DNA of 64,000 bases from positions 8,509,770 to 8,573,769 of the forward strand of contig NC_049980.1 in assembly GCF_000003815.2 (NCBI RefSeq), read 5' to 3'. Under the pieces are notes generated by a model that was not told where the DNA came from, did no database searches, and worked only from the letters and a program-made list of their open reading frames with translations. Positions 22,001 through 34,400 of the stretch are shown here, in pieces (within the stretch, counting starts at the first letter, position 1; each line of letters begins with the position of its first letter). Made by a program: the position numbers and the translations under genes. This stretch comes from Branchiostoma floridae (lineage: Eukaryota; Chordata; Leptocardii; Amphioxiformes; Branchiostomatidae).

Positions 22001-22426
22001 CTCCTTGCATTTGAAGGTTGCAAGCTGTCATTTAGTTTTACCTGTATAAGGCTTCTGTGATTTAGTTTGTGATTTGCGTAACAGGATATTTTGTTACACC
22101 TGAAATATAGCAACATTTTCTTTTGCCGTGCTGGTGCAAATAATTATATTTTCCCCAAAGAAGCGACTTTTAGAATTGTATAAAGGATGCCCGAATTGAT
22201 TTAGTAAATTTTAGCTCATAAACTTGAGTGACATTTTTGTGCTGTCTGATTTGAAGCATGATGTACATGTTAACAACGTGACATGCACTGCAACGATATT
22301 ATAATCAGTTGAAAACACGATACACAGTACCATCCTCCCCTCCCACCCTGGAATCAAAATGCTCAAAGCACTAGCGAAAAACACAAATACGGCCATGTCA
22401 GACGATATAGACAATTCCTACTTACT
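19010..22426 (-). CDS. SH3YL1: SH3 and SYLF domain-containing protein SH3YL1
   Basis: Phosphoinositide-binding adaptor (SYLF/Ysc84 domain plus SH3) linked to membrane ruffling and actin. 358 residues (human 342). Coding exons in gene order: final A at 22426, then 21819-21932 (LKSEAKKAAKILRDF), 21377-21490 (KAGFLVSARGGSGIVIAR), 21049-21113 (WSAPSAVGLAGLGGGFEIG), 20823-20922 (SKGGNLTLGGNFT), 20554-20695 (SKTKGLFAGISLEG), 20007-20184, 19775-19829, 19485-19574, 19010-19227 (SH3: ALFSFAGE...WWEGRL...GIFPANYVQL). The SYLF domain is about residues 1-220 and the SH3 about 295-355. Linker exons are Ser/Lys rich. The start codon is assembled by splicing (A|TG); the 5' exon frame has an in-frame TAG 15 codons earlier and no ATG between, and the resulting MVNTPVPHSLKSEAKK aligns with the human N-terminus. 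Convergent with ACP1, divergent with the HSF gene. Confidence 0.95.
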
Positions 22427-23166
22427 GTTTAATAGGGCATGTGACAGTTCGTCGGTTCGTAGGGTGTTCTATTGGCTGGTACGTTAGGGAAACAGGTGCA
22501 AAAACCTGTAAATCGGGGGCTACAAAATTGAAATCTCCAAATCGCCCGCCGCCATTTTTCCTTGACCTACGAATTACCTCAGGGTATCGTCTGCGCGCTG
22601 ACACGAAACGAACACGTCACTGTTTTCATCTCGGTGCCCAGATTATGGCGGCAGACCCTCTCTGAATAGACTACAAATGCATTTATTATCGCATTACGCT
22701 TTGTAGAGTTTTCTGTTAGTACTTGAAGCACGGCGTAATCTTCAAGAAACTTTAAAGGGAACGCAGCACAACAAACATTCAAATGTGCCCCATTTTCGCG
22801 GGAATTCTCAAGACGCGCGCTGATTGGTCAGCCCATGGGCGTGTTCTAAAACAGCCCCGCCTAGTTCTTCCAGAACATTGGAATATAGTGTTCGGACGTT
22901 CTTCAAGTTCTTTCCAACGACATTCTGGTTTCGAACCGTGAAGTCGTCTCGTTTCTTTTTCGATTTCCCTTTCCTTTGTTCCCAACTTCTTAGGAAAATC
23001 AGCTGTTTCAGGTGAGAAAAGAAAGGAGTTTGTGTGTTTGTTCGGATGTTTGTTTCGGTGTAGATTTCTTTGCCAAACGATGTCGCCCTGAGGTAATTTC
23101 TACGAACTTTTAACTTTTCAAACTTTTCCTCAGACTCTTTAGGTCACCTGTCGTCAGATTTTGAAA
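22427..23166. promoter_or_regulatory. SH3YL1-HSF divergent promoter with heat shock elements
   Basis: Holds the SH3YL1 5' exon (minus, from 22426 up to roughly 22650) and the HSF-like gene's 5' UTR. Two sites fit the heat shock element pattern nTTCnnGAAn: 22741-22748 (TTCAAGAA, followed by ACTTT, so nearly three units) and 22868-22875 (TTCCAGAA, preceded by another TTC). An inverted CCAAT box (GATTGGTC) lies near 22821. A 5' UTR intron of the HSF gene probably runs 23012-23133 (TTTCAG|GTGAGA to TCCTCAG|ACTC). A minus-strand upstream ORF starting at 22604 would overlap the SH3YL1 start if transcription begins upstream of it. Confidence 0.6.
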
Positions 23167-26100
23167 ATGGAAGACGCTCAGGCTACCCAGGCGATGGCAA
23201 TGACTTCGCAGGACTTTGTACAGCAAGCGGTAGGACCGCTAGGACTTCCTCAGATGTTTTGGAACGACTTCAGCGTTTCGGACGAAATCTCACGGATCAC
23301 GTACAGGTATGAACCATTTTTCGATACTTTTGCACCAAATTATACAGACCATAGAAATCTTTTGCCTGAGATGTTTGACTCAACAAAACTACAATCTAGA
23401 TGGCAGTATTTTCTGCTAAAAGTTTTCAGACGACAGTCCTGTAATTTTGAGATATAGACTTTGACCTTCAGAAACAGCTGTGATTTAAATACCCCGGCAA
23501 AGAGAGAGAGATTTGAGTTGATCGGAAGTGCATTTCATCAAGAACACCGTTGAGTGCTTGCCTAAACGATCAATCGCATCCGTTCAGCTTGTATCATTCT
23601 CACGTTAACGTTACGTTTAACAGGATTGAAACGCGAGATTCTTGAGAAAGTTATGTAGTTGAGGGGCCTTGTCTGACTGTCTGACAGACATTGCATTCTA
23701 TAACACTTGGTGGTCTTTGTCGTTCGAAAAGACACTCACCTGTTGGGAAACTTCAATTTCATTGATGATTTAAGATATAAACTTACTATTCTGAGTAAAT
23801 TCGCAATCAAAGAAACATCCTAATATGCAACGTTGCTTATTGATACGACGATTTATCCGTTATGAAATATGAGATAAGTGGTGGGCGACTGAAGGCGCCA
23901 TGCTCTCGTAAGGCTACTTTGCGGGCAGAGGCTGTTTTTTGACGTCTTTTATGCGCTTTATCGGGCTTTCTATTTTGCCAGGTTTTCGTTTTTCCGTCAG
24001 TCAATAATAAAACGTCTATAAAAGCGTCAACAATCAGCCAAAACCTAACCTCAGCTTTGAGAGTAACGTAGGGTCATTCCATTAAAAATCATCACAATTT
24101 CCGAGATGATTGGTTCAGTAACGTCTGTCTACGATAGAATCGGAATGTTATGCTTTCAATTTATCTTCTAATTTTAAAATTCTAATGCAAGTACTTATAA
24201 TATATCCAACATTTTCAGCGTAAACGCCAACCACTTCCCGGCTAAGTTGTGGATACTAGTGAACGATCCCCGTATCAAGTCTATCTACTGGGACGAGCCC
24301 GGGGAGGAAGTGGTGATCGTGCAGAGCCAGTTCAAGGACGAAGTGTTGGAGAACCGCCAACTGGACGTCTTCAACACGGCCAACTGGGACAGCTTCGTCA
24401 GACAGCTCAACCTCTATCAGGTGACCATGCATGTATAGTCGTAGTCAATTAGTATGGCTATTGACAGGATGTTCTTTCCAATTTGAATTGTTCTGTTCTT
24501 TGACAGGATTTTTAATGTCATTTAAATTTTTGGCACTGTTGTAAGGATTTTTTAAACTCCCAAAAGAATGTTCCTGTCAATAAGAATCTAAATCTTGACC
24601 ACCATTGATTGGATAATCTTGTAGATAACACTTCACAATCCTGTCAACCATACCAATACCGTAATGATTTACACTGAGCAAGAATAATTACTACTACCAA
24701 GGGATAGAAAACAGTAAATTAGTTACATGACCTCAGTGGAGAGCTCTTGACCTTGGATGCAGTTTTTTGTGTATGGTACAATTTTGTCAACAGATATGAA
24801 TATTTCAGTTGACTATTGTTGTTGCAATTTGTCTGTTTGTTTGTTTGCAGTTCAAGAAGAACATCATGGCAGCTCGACATGAGGGCAACAAAGACATCCA
24901 TCGCTTCCGAAACAGGTACTTCAGCAAAAGCCAGCCTGACCTGACTATGGTGAGGAGACAGAAGAAGAGGAAGAGACCTGACAGTGCAGGACCTGAGGAC
25001 ACGCCCAACAAGGAGAATTATCCACCAGGTAAGGGGCAAATATTAGTCTATAATACACAAGGGTGAATTATCAAAGTGTTTTTTCTGACATTATAGCAGA
25101 GAAAAGCCATGTAATTTTAAAACCAAGGAAAGAATGGACATAAAAATGTTGTAAAAGATTAATTACCTCCCTCAGTTTTTATTCTGTATGTCATTTTACG
25201 GTATCTGTTGCTTAATAACTTGTAACAAGTTGTACTGTTGTTTCTCTGTTGTTCAGGTCGTATGGGGCCCCCTGGCTCAACACCCTTCCCCCACCCCAAC
25301 AGCAATGTGGGATTCCGACCGATCCCCATCCCGAATGGCCAGGCCGCTATGCCAAACATGCCTTTGGGGTCCAACGGTAGCATGGCTGTCAACAACGGAT
25401 GGGCCCCAACCTACAGTGGGGAGAGGCTGCCTCAGTTCAACACCTTCTCTCAGTCGTCCCCCATGTATGGCTACCAAACACAGCAGTGCTACCCCGTGAG
25501 CGGACAGTTCCGAGCCCCCTATATGCAGCAGCGCTACCCACAGCCAACAGGTTTCTCCACACCCATCACTCAGGGCCCCAACAGGCTTCCCATCCAGACC
25601 TACAACTACAGTCCCTATGCCACACAGGCATTCGACTACAGCGCCGTCCAAACAACACCTACCACCACGGACAGGGCCGACTCTGGGAACCAAGGGGATG
25701 CAAAAGTCGTGGTGGAGTTCATCGACGAGAAGCAACAAGAGTTCCTACAAGCCATCAAGGCCATTGCCAGTGCAGCTGACTTCCATCCCAAGACAACCGA
25801 GACAAACATGATCATCTCCGGAGACATCGCCATCAAGGTGGAAGGAAACAACACAGTGAACGACTCTGGAGTGTGGGACGTCAAAGACAGCATGTCTGAC
25901 ACTGGCTCTCCACCTGAAAACGGCATCCTTGCACCCATCAGTGGCCCAAGCTCCACCATGCTTCCCACTGTCCAGACAGTTGTCCAGGCAGGACAAGGTC
26001 AAGTTGCTGAGGGGAGTTTCATCACCCATGTTTCAGAGCCCACCACCGCTCCAAGTACAGAGGACTGTGCTGTGTCTCCTGTCGTCGCCACCTCGTCAGT

Positions 26101-26497
26101 AAATCCGACAACCTTCACCCTGGTCTCTGCCTCTGATGCCACTATAAGTGCTACCACTGCTTCTGCCCCTGTCCCCGTCACTGCCATCAGCTTCATCGAG
26201 AACGACATCAACAAGACAGACAGTGATACTGACAACATTACCGCTGATGTCAACAACACGGTTGCTCCGAACATTACATCAATCACTACTGGCTCCAGTG
26301 GGTCCGACCAAGTAGTGTATCAAGTAAGCGCCATTTACGAGTACAACACTGATGCTTCCAACGACGGGAAAGCGAGCGAAGCAACTGAGGCAGCATCTGC
26401 GATTGGCAACCTGGGCGTTCCATTCGGCCAATGGGTTGATGTGCAACAAGGAGACGTACAGCACCTGTTACAGCCTGAAGATCCAACATCCCAGTAA
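23167..26497 (+). CDS. HSF5: HSF5-like heat shock factor
   Basis: 586-residue protein from exons 23167-23306, 24219-24420, 24851-25028 and 25257-26497, with agreeing phases. An HSF-type winged-helix DNA-binding domain spans about residues 47-150: NANHFPAKLWILVNDP, IYWDEPGEEVVI, VFNTANWDSFVRQLNLYQFKK, then a basic stretch RRQKKRKR. The recognition-helix segment SFVRQLNLY is intact, but the usual Gly after LNLY is Gln. I see no long HR-A/B coiled coil of the HSF1/2/4 type. The rest is Pro/Ser/Thr/Asn-rich and looks disordered. HSF5 fits best (human HSF5 also has an NPNNFPAKLW-type start and lacks a typical trimer coil); HSFX/HSFY is the alternative. A polyadenylation signal is at 27209-27214. 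Confidence 0.82.
23917..24060. mobile_element. AGCAGAGGTTAGG MITE, copy in HSF intron 1
   Basis: The right part (GGCTTTCTATTTTGCCAGG, AAAACCTAACCTCAGCTT) matches the element at 44889-45048. The left end is weaker (GCGGGCAGAGGCTG). Confidence 0.65.
24455..24640. repeat. TCCTGTCAATAAGAA repeat, second locus
   Basis: Several TTGACAGGAT / TCCTGTCAATAAGAA words in HSF intron 2, same family as 10490-10745. Confidence 0.5.
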
Positions 26498-28494
26498 AAT
26501 ATGTAGCTTCAGCGAATGCAGGACTCTAAGAATCAAAGTATAACTGAGGAGTTGATGAAAGCTCCTTGTTACAACATACTATTCAAGGCAGAAATTATTC
26601 TGACTGTGCAGCCAATGGTTAACTTCTGGTGGCACAAACATTCAGTAGGAATGATTTGTGGAGAGATGAGTTAATTTTGTTCTTTGCATTTTGATTTTAT
26701 AGCTCACAATATTCTTCCCTTGGTAAACCTTGGAGCAGGAATGTGTGCAATTGAAACTTGAAAGTTAAAGTGATATCTGATGATATCTCATTTCATGAAA
26801 TACTAATAATACGTTAGAAGTCGGGGAGAATACCCTGGAGTGCTGTACAGGTCTGTGTTGAACTTGTGTACATAACGGTTGAGTAAGACTGACTAGTATA
26901 TTGCAAATAGATAGTGTTGTTATTATAACTCCTACTAGTTATCCATGTTGAGGAAAGGTTTTGACAACTGTTTTGTGTTTAACTGAAGTTTTAATACTGC
27001 GCCCTTTTAACGATATGTAAATTACAAGATGATCCTCTATTTTAGTTATAACACCACCTATTTATTGCTGATGAAAAGTTATGTTACTAAATAATTTAAT
27101 ATTTATATGTGAAGTGTACATATTAGGGCACTATATTAATATAGGAAATATTTAATCTATTTTGACAAGTAAGCTCATATACTCTGCCTCCTATTATAAG
27201 TTGAGCAGAATAAAGTCTTGTTGTCTGCAACTAGAATTTGCCATCTGTTATTGCTTGAAAATAGTTAAAGTTGCCCGTACATCTGTGTCAAATGCTTAGT
27301 GGTGGTTCCCATCTCCATTCTTGTAGCCCTTAGGCCACACACTTTTGTCCAAGCCAATATGTTACATGTACAGGGGTCAGTCTGCTGGTAGTGATGTGTG
27401 GTGTACTCCCATACTCTTCCTAATCAGTGCTGAGTGCTTTAATAGCAGAGAGAGCAGCATGAACCATTTCTAAAGTCTTTGGCATCACTTGGTCAGGGAT
27501 CGAGCACTCAAAGAAATTTAGTCAAATAGTTAAGGACTCCTTTTATTTACAGCCTATAAAGTCCCTGCTGTTAGTAATTAGAAACAAGCATGATATCAGT
27601 AACTTTTTTTTTTTTCACAAAATGTTGATACTTTAAAAAAAGTGTCAGTTTGGATATCATTACCCTGGGAGCCAGACAGGACCGGGTAGCTAGCGAGTTT
27701 TGTTTAGGGACCCAAGGTAGTCAGCCCGCAGATCTCACATTTAGTGCTCCAGGGGAGTTTAAGCCTGAAGGAGTTATCGCTACATAAACTGTCCTAGCTG
27801 CCCGATCCCGGCTGGCTCCCAGGGAAGGATATCATCAACTCTCTCTAGATAGGTGAACAGCCAAAAATGAGAGCCTGAAAATGATCTTTGACGGGCATAA
27901 TGATTGATATTGAAAACCATCCTCGAGCTCCTTGTAGCAAAGTGTGAGGCTTGATCCGAATCGGCAGGCGTTGAAATAGGAAGCTATTTTTACCTCCACG
28001 GAGATCGATCCACTACGAATCGTCTGCTAACTTTCCGCTAGTTCTGAAATTTAAAGAGTCAGATCAGCTGGCTCTGTAGATCGGCAAAAACAACGCGATT
28101 TTTCGCTTCACTGCAGCGATGCCGATTACCGAGGGAAGCCAGGAGCAAAAGTTGTTGATAAGAGGACACTAAAAGAAGAGAGGGGTCTCTGCAATTCATC
28201 GAATGCGCCCGAAAAGAGGGACTTCGGACGCAACGTGACGTGTTTAAACCCCCCTCCCCATCTGGCGTTTGGTCGCAAGCGCAAGCAACAACAAACGTCA
28301 ACAGAACCCTTTTTACGTCAACTTAACGTTTAGAGAAGTTAACTTTTGAATTGTGTGTCAATCATGCGTAGTGGTTAAGGGAATCACTTGACTTTTGAAC
28401 CCATTTCAAGTCCGGAAATCCGAGTGAAAGTACTTCTAGTATTTTGCTCGGTGAGTGACGCATTTTGGAAAGTGTGAAAAACAAAACTGTCACC
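26498..28494. other. HSF 3' UTR and spacer to RGP1
   Basis: The HSF 3' UTR probably ends just after AATAAA at 27209-27214. The remainder holds one MITE (27663-27824) and GC-richer sequence from about 28050 that is the likely RGP1 promoter and 5' UTR. I see no other gene. Confidence 0.5.
27663..27824. mobile_element. MITE with CCCTGGGAGCCAG ends
   Basis: CCCTGGGAGCCAG and CTGGCTCCCAGGG bound 162 bp; the next internal bases (ACAGGACCGGG, CCCGATCCCGG) also pair imperfectly. Confidence 0.8.
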
Positions 28495-31400
28495 ATGATC
28501 ATTGTGGAAGCGAGACTGGACAGAACTGTGTACTTGGCAGGAGAAGTACTGGAGTGTTTCGTGTCGTTCACCAACCAGACGCCAGAGGGTGCAGTCCCAC
28601 TCAACAGGTAAACAAAATCATTGTAATGTTCTACAAGGTTACTAGTTTTAACGGTTATATATATAATTTTGCAACAATATAGAATAGGTATGATGTTAAC
28701 GTTAGATGCAGAGAAATTAACTTGAAGATTTCAGTAATAGTTGTACTTGCTTATACAACTTGTACAAATTATTATGAAGAAGTAAGATGTGCTTCTTGAG
28801 CATAAGCTCATATTTGCATGTGCAAGGTCAAATGTGAAGGCCCCTAACTTGTAAACGGTTCTTTTCTTGATCATGCTTTATACATGTTCAGGCTCTATTT
28901 GTCGATATCCATAACATTGTTGGTCATGTTTTGTTTATGTCAACCATGTTTTTTAACTTCACATGCGTACTCAGAAATTGGTGAGGCACTTTGTCAGGCA
29001 CTTTGATTCCAAGGCTGTGTCTCCTTTCTTATCTTTGTTGTTGTCCCAAATAGTAGTGACAGTGAGTCCTTGGCCTGGGCCAGTGCCCAGCTGCACTGCC
29101 AGTGTAGTGTGAGTGAGGCCCGTGTGGTGTGGCCTGGGGAGGACACTGGGGAGGTGCCACATGGACAGGAGGGGAGTGACACCGTCTTCATCCCCAGCAG
29201 AGGTTAGTGAGGCTCCCCTAACTTGTGTTGTTGGGACGAAATGCTGGGTTTCTGACAAACTGAATAATCTGACAAAACAGTGATAAGCTCTATGTACCTT
29301 TCTGTACCAGCAGTGTTTCTGTCCTGGCAGTGTTTCTGTCCCAGGTGTTAGTGCATGCACACTTAAAGCGGACAAACTTTAGACTGAAGAATGATGTTTT
29401 TTCGTTAGATAGCAGTGCAATGCTGCTTTGCAACGGCTTGAGTATTTTAGCCAAGTACACCAAGTCACTCCTAGTCCTGCTCTTCTCTGTAACTATATAG
29501 TATAAGAATATTGGATTCTTTTACATGCACAGGTTCAGCATTTGAGGCTTATCCCTGTGGCCCATTGAATTCATGGGAACTTAAAGTTTGTAAAAAAAAA
29601 AGGTGAAAGAAGAAACAGGATTTTCTGTCAACAAAAGTTGATGGAAATGTATCTTCTACATTCAGATTATTGTTCAGAGTTTATGAACCTTTAACAGATT
29701 TACATGTGTCGTATTTGACCTTCAGGTGAGCGGGGTCACACAGTCCTGTCCACTTCTCCCAGAATCCTTTTCTGTGACTTGAAGCTTCACAAAGGAGAGA
29801 CCAAAACTTGTAAGTACCATTAGTCAGCTAGAAGTTACATTTTTGTAATGATAACATTCGATGTCCCTGTGGCATAGTTGATACCAGCTCTCACAGTTGT
29901 GCTCCTTGTTCCAATTAGTTAATAATGTAACTGGGAGACCCTGGCTGCACCATATTTTGAGAGGGATGTAAAATGATCCCTTGTTTAAGGAGGTTCATGT
30001 TAAAAGGCGATGGGCTGGAAACTTGCTGTCGTATTTGCCACTAGGCACCAAAAGATTAACATCAATAGCAACAACGTATTCCAACAACTTCCTTCCCATC
30101 ATCATGGGCGTATGACGAGATGACGTCATACGGGGGAATTGTGGGCAAACCATGTGATGAACACCGCGAGATCTTGCGAGAACCAGAGTAAGAACTCCAG
30201 ATCTCGAACGAACTGAGAGAACCAGGACGTCCCCGAACCAGCTCTCCTCTCCTACTACCGCCTCTCACGCGCCATTTTGAACAACGTCGAACATCTCCCC
30301 TCTTTGACTACTTCCAAATTATCCTCCCACACGTCTACCTTTTCGACTACCCACAAGTTTCTCCCCCAAAGTCAACATGTTTGGTGCGGGTCGGAGGAAG
30401 ATACGGCCCCCAGCGCGTCTCGTCTCTTCACCCGCTGAGGACGACGAGCTCGAATGGCATTCCACGCCGGCAGAACTCTCGAAAAGACTGGAAAAAGAAC
30501 TGCTGGATGTCACCCGACAACTCGAAAAGATGAAGGCCGATATCGGCGCTGATTTGGAGAGGGCCGGAAGAGTTCGTGCCCCCCTCCCCACCAACGCATT
30601 TGAAGATGACGACGGAGGTCAAAGGTCTCCGATCCCAGAAATCGCAGCGCGAATTCAAGATGGCCGAACGGAAGAGCCGCACACTAGGGCTCCGTGCGCG
30701 GAGTTTCGAGCGCCCGAGCTTCCTGCGAGGCACAGTTTTCCGACTCTGCGGGAGGTTCGGGCCTTTCATCAGCTACAGAGCGACCCTGCAGAGTTCTTGC
30801 GGCACGTCTCAAGACACACCGAAGGGGAACAGCGGGGCGCCGAGGGCCACCCCCCTCCCCCATGTGCAACACTCAGCACGTCCAGGAAGGCCTCCCACTT
30901 ACCCAAGGTAAGAGACTTACCAGCGGCCTCACCAGGAAGGCGCACGACAGGGTCGTTAGGGAGGTGAGTTGGCCTCATGAACACGTTTTTTCTGCCACCA
31001 CCGCCATCACGTATGACTCATTGACTTACGATCAGTTTGTCGCGGGGGAAATGTCAATCATCCTCAGCTCCCACACCCACCCGATAGAAAGCTGGAACAG
31101 GGGACACATCTTGAGGGGACTCATGCTGGACGTGCCCACATACACCTTTAGAGGTATTAGAAACTTTTTCAAGATTCTACTCATTCACGCAGAACATGGC
31201 CTGTTCAACATTGACACCAATACTACTCTAGCCGAAGTGCAGAAACTAAAGGAGGATCATCTGCGGCGGCCCTCGCTGGAGATGGAACACGGTCACGCAC
31301 ACGGCGGCCTTCAGCAGGCAGCATCCATCGAGAGAGCCGGAGGTCCACGCAGCACATACTGCTACAGGTATCAAGCCAATACCTACACCTTTGTCACCGA

Positions 31401-34400
31401 CCACATCTCAGCGTCGGGTACACTCCATGTACATGCTTGCAAGTTCTGTGCCAGGAATAGGCCGGAAGTGGACGCGGATCATCCAGCCAAGTTCTGCCCA
31501 TACAACAGAGACACCGGAGGGTACAGTAACCAGCCAGGGAACTCCAACAACTCCTGACTAGACTCGGCGCGCAGCACAGGTGTGATTTATCCGGCATCAA
31601 CCTTGACCGACAACACGAAACTGATTCAACGCCCACATGCCACTCTAAAGCCCTCACCAGACAAGATGGCGAGCACCCACGTCCCACATGCTGCTCTACA
31701 GCCGGCGAGCACCCACATCTCACATGCTGCTCGAAAGCCCTCATCAGACAAGACGGCGAGCTTCCACGTCCCACATGCCGCTCGAAAGCCCTCACCAGAC
31801 AAGATGGCGAGCACCCACGTCCCACATGCTGCTCAAAGGCCCTCACCAGACAAGACGGCGAGCACCCACGTCCCACATGCTGCTCGAAAGCCCTCACCAG
31901 ACAAGACGGCGAGCACCCACGTCCCACATACTGCTCGAAAGCCCTCACCAGACAAGAAGGCGAGCACCCACGTCCCACATGCTGCTCAAAAGCCCTCACC
32001 AGACAAGACGGCGAGCACCCACGTCCCACATGCCGCTCGAAAGCCCTCACCAGACAAGACGGCGAGCACCCACGTCCCACATGCTGCTCGAAAGCCCTCA
32101 CCAGACAAGACGGCGAGCATCCATGTAATAAGGCCTGCCCTAAAGCCTTCACCAAAAAAGACTTTGGACATCCTTGTCCAATGTCCAGTTACAACGCTCA
32201 CATTTGACAAGACGGCAACTCTTAGGGCTCCATGTACAGCCACAGGTCATCCACGGACAAGACGGGAAGCGGCTTTCCCCTTCGACCCAGGCGTCGCCCT
32301 CACAAACACAAGCGGCAGCGGGAGACCTGGCGTCGTTATGCCCTGTCTACGACCATTGGCAGAACACTAGGTCTAAGACCATTCAAGCCGACGAGTAAGC
32401 AGCTCGTCCCCACCATCGGAGTCTTCTTGGCTGCCTGCGGCCTGGCCTGTGACATCGTCTGTGGCGGAACTATGTACTTGAACCAGCTCATCAGACTCGA
32501 TTAAACATGTCACGCGCCAATACGTCTCCGAAGTGAGTGTGCCTGAACAATTATGGGCGTATGACGAGATGACGTCATACGGGGGAATTGTGGGCAAACC
32601 ACGTGATGAACACCGCGAGATCTTGCGAGAACCAGAGTAAGAACTCCAGATCTCGAACGAACTACCATCCACCGCCCAACAACGTCCTTGAACTTTCTAT
32701 TCCACCCGTTCGTTATCTTATCCCGTTTTTTAACCCACCACCTAGTTTAGGCTCAGCACCACAGTAGATACTAGTCAGTGTTTTAGCAAGTTATGTATGT
32801 CGATTATGTGTATGACCAGCACGTCCTACAACGTGCAGTCAGTGCCAGAAGTCGTTCTCATTTACAGTACCTTTAACTCCTTTAGGCCTCAGATAGGCGA
32901 GAGCACAACTGTATTCTACTTCAGGACTGTAGAGCGGTCACTTTTAAAGAGAGTTTATACGTTTTACGACAATTTACTGATCGTCTTATTGTTATTGTTA
33001 CATGCCTTCTTTGTAAGGAATACCTGTCTTGTATCCAGTTCATTTATATGCCTAGCGTCTCTAGGCTAGGCCTGTGACATCGTCTGTGGCGGAACTATGT
33101 ACTTGAACCAGCTCATCAGACTCGATTAAACATGTCACGCGCCAATACGTCTCCGAAGTGAGTGTGCCTGAACAATTTAAATTCTAAGATGCTCTACCCT
33201 AGGAAAACCAGACTCCTAAGAGGCTATGCGGAAAGGGTTACCGATCCCCGCCAAACGCGTGCCTGCACCGGCCCCACTATCCAGTTGGCCTCTCTAATCG
33301 ATAGCAAACCGTTCCCGTACTGGCTCAAATCAGCAAGCGATAGTGGGGGTCAGCTGGATCGTCAGGCGAGTGTAACTTGTGGGGACGCATGTGGTGCTGA
33401 ATCAGTCGTGAAGACTTCCCGTGCTGGCTCGAATCAGTCTGGTTTTCCCAGGGTACTAATTGGATTGCTTTACCTTACCAATACCTCTGCCCCCTGCAGA
33501 CTTGTACAGAGAGGTGATCCCACGTGAAGCCCCTCCCTCCTACAGAGGTCACTCCGTCAAGTACTCCTACAAGGTCACCATCGGCACACAGAGAGTCGGT
33601 GCCCCAACCAAACTGTTGAGAGTACCTTTCAGGGTTCTTGTAGTTTATGGTAAGCATGCTTTCATCATGTTCTTTTTCTAGGCCAAGGAGGTTATAGAGA
33701 TACTCATAGCTCTAGTATATGAACATGTTAAAAGCCCCCTCTGTCTACCTTTTGATATAACAACAAATGTAGCAAATATCTCTGCTGTTCAGTTCAGTTC
33801 AGTTCAGTTCATCCTCATATTCATAAGAGGTGCCACTAGTAATATCAGACCATGCATGAGCTGTAGCTGTAGCCCCATTATATTTTGAGTTTTTCTTTAA
33901 GTATAACATAGATCTACTATTATCTATTGACAAAAAATTGCAAAATTCCTTTTAAGCTATTGTAAACTTCTTATTTTGGAAGCCCAAAGTTCCCAGATGG
34001 TCTTTATATTGTCTGAACATATGTAAGAGTACAAGTCAAATCCATAGCAGGGCTCGAAATACTGGGTGCATGTGCACCCAGGTGCACCCAAAATTGGAGC
34101 TGTGCACCCAATTATTGTCTGTGGGTGCACAGGGTGCACCCAAATATTTTCTTGAGTTTATGTATGTAAAGATATCAAAGTGTACTAATATACATCATAT
34201 TCTTGACATCTAAGGGAATAGAAAGATAATAAAAATGTCTGTCATGGTACTTTTAGAATTTGATAGCATGTAACTATATTTTGTTATTAGGTTTTTCTGA
34301 CATTCTACTTGAATTCAAGTGGTGCACCCAAAAAATTTTTGGTGCACCTAATTTTTTAAGCTGGGTGCACCAGTGCACCTAATCCCAAAAATGAATTTCG

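Noticed and set aside
25277-25738. 153-residue minus-strand frame in the last HSF exon
   Set aside because: Antisense shadow of a GC-rich coding exon.
31625-32135. CRISPR-like regular repeats
   Set aside because: Contiguous tandem units without unique spacers, inside a eukaryotic retroelement.
31394-32155. 253-residue minus-strand frame with Cys-rich repeats ([17 protein letters not shown])
   Set aside because: Mirror of the 51-bp minisatellite, which is open in several frames because its unit is a multiple of three.
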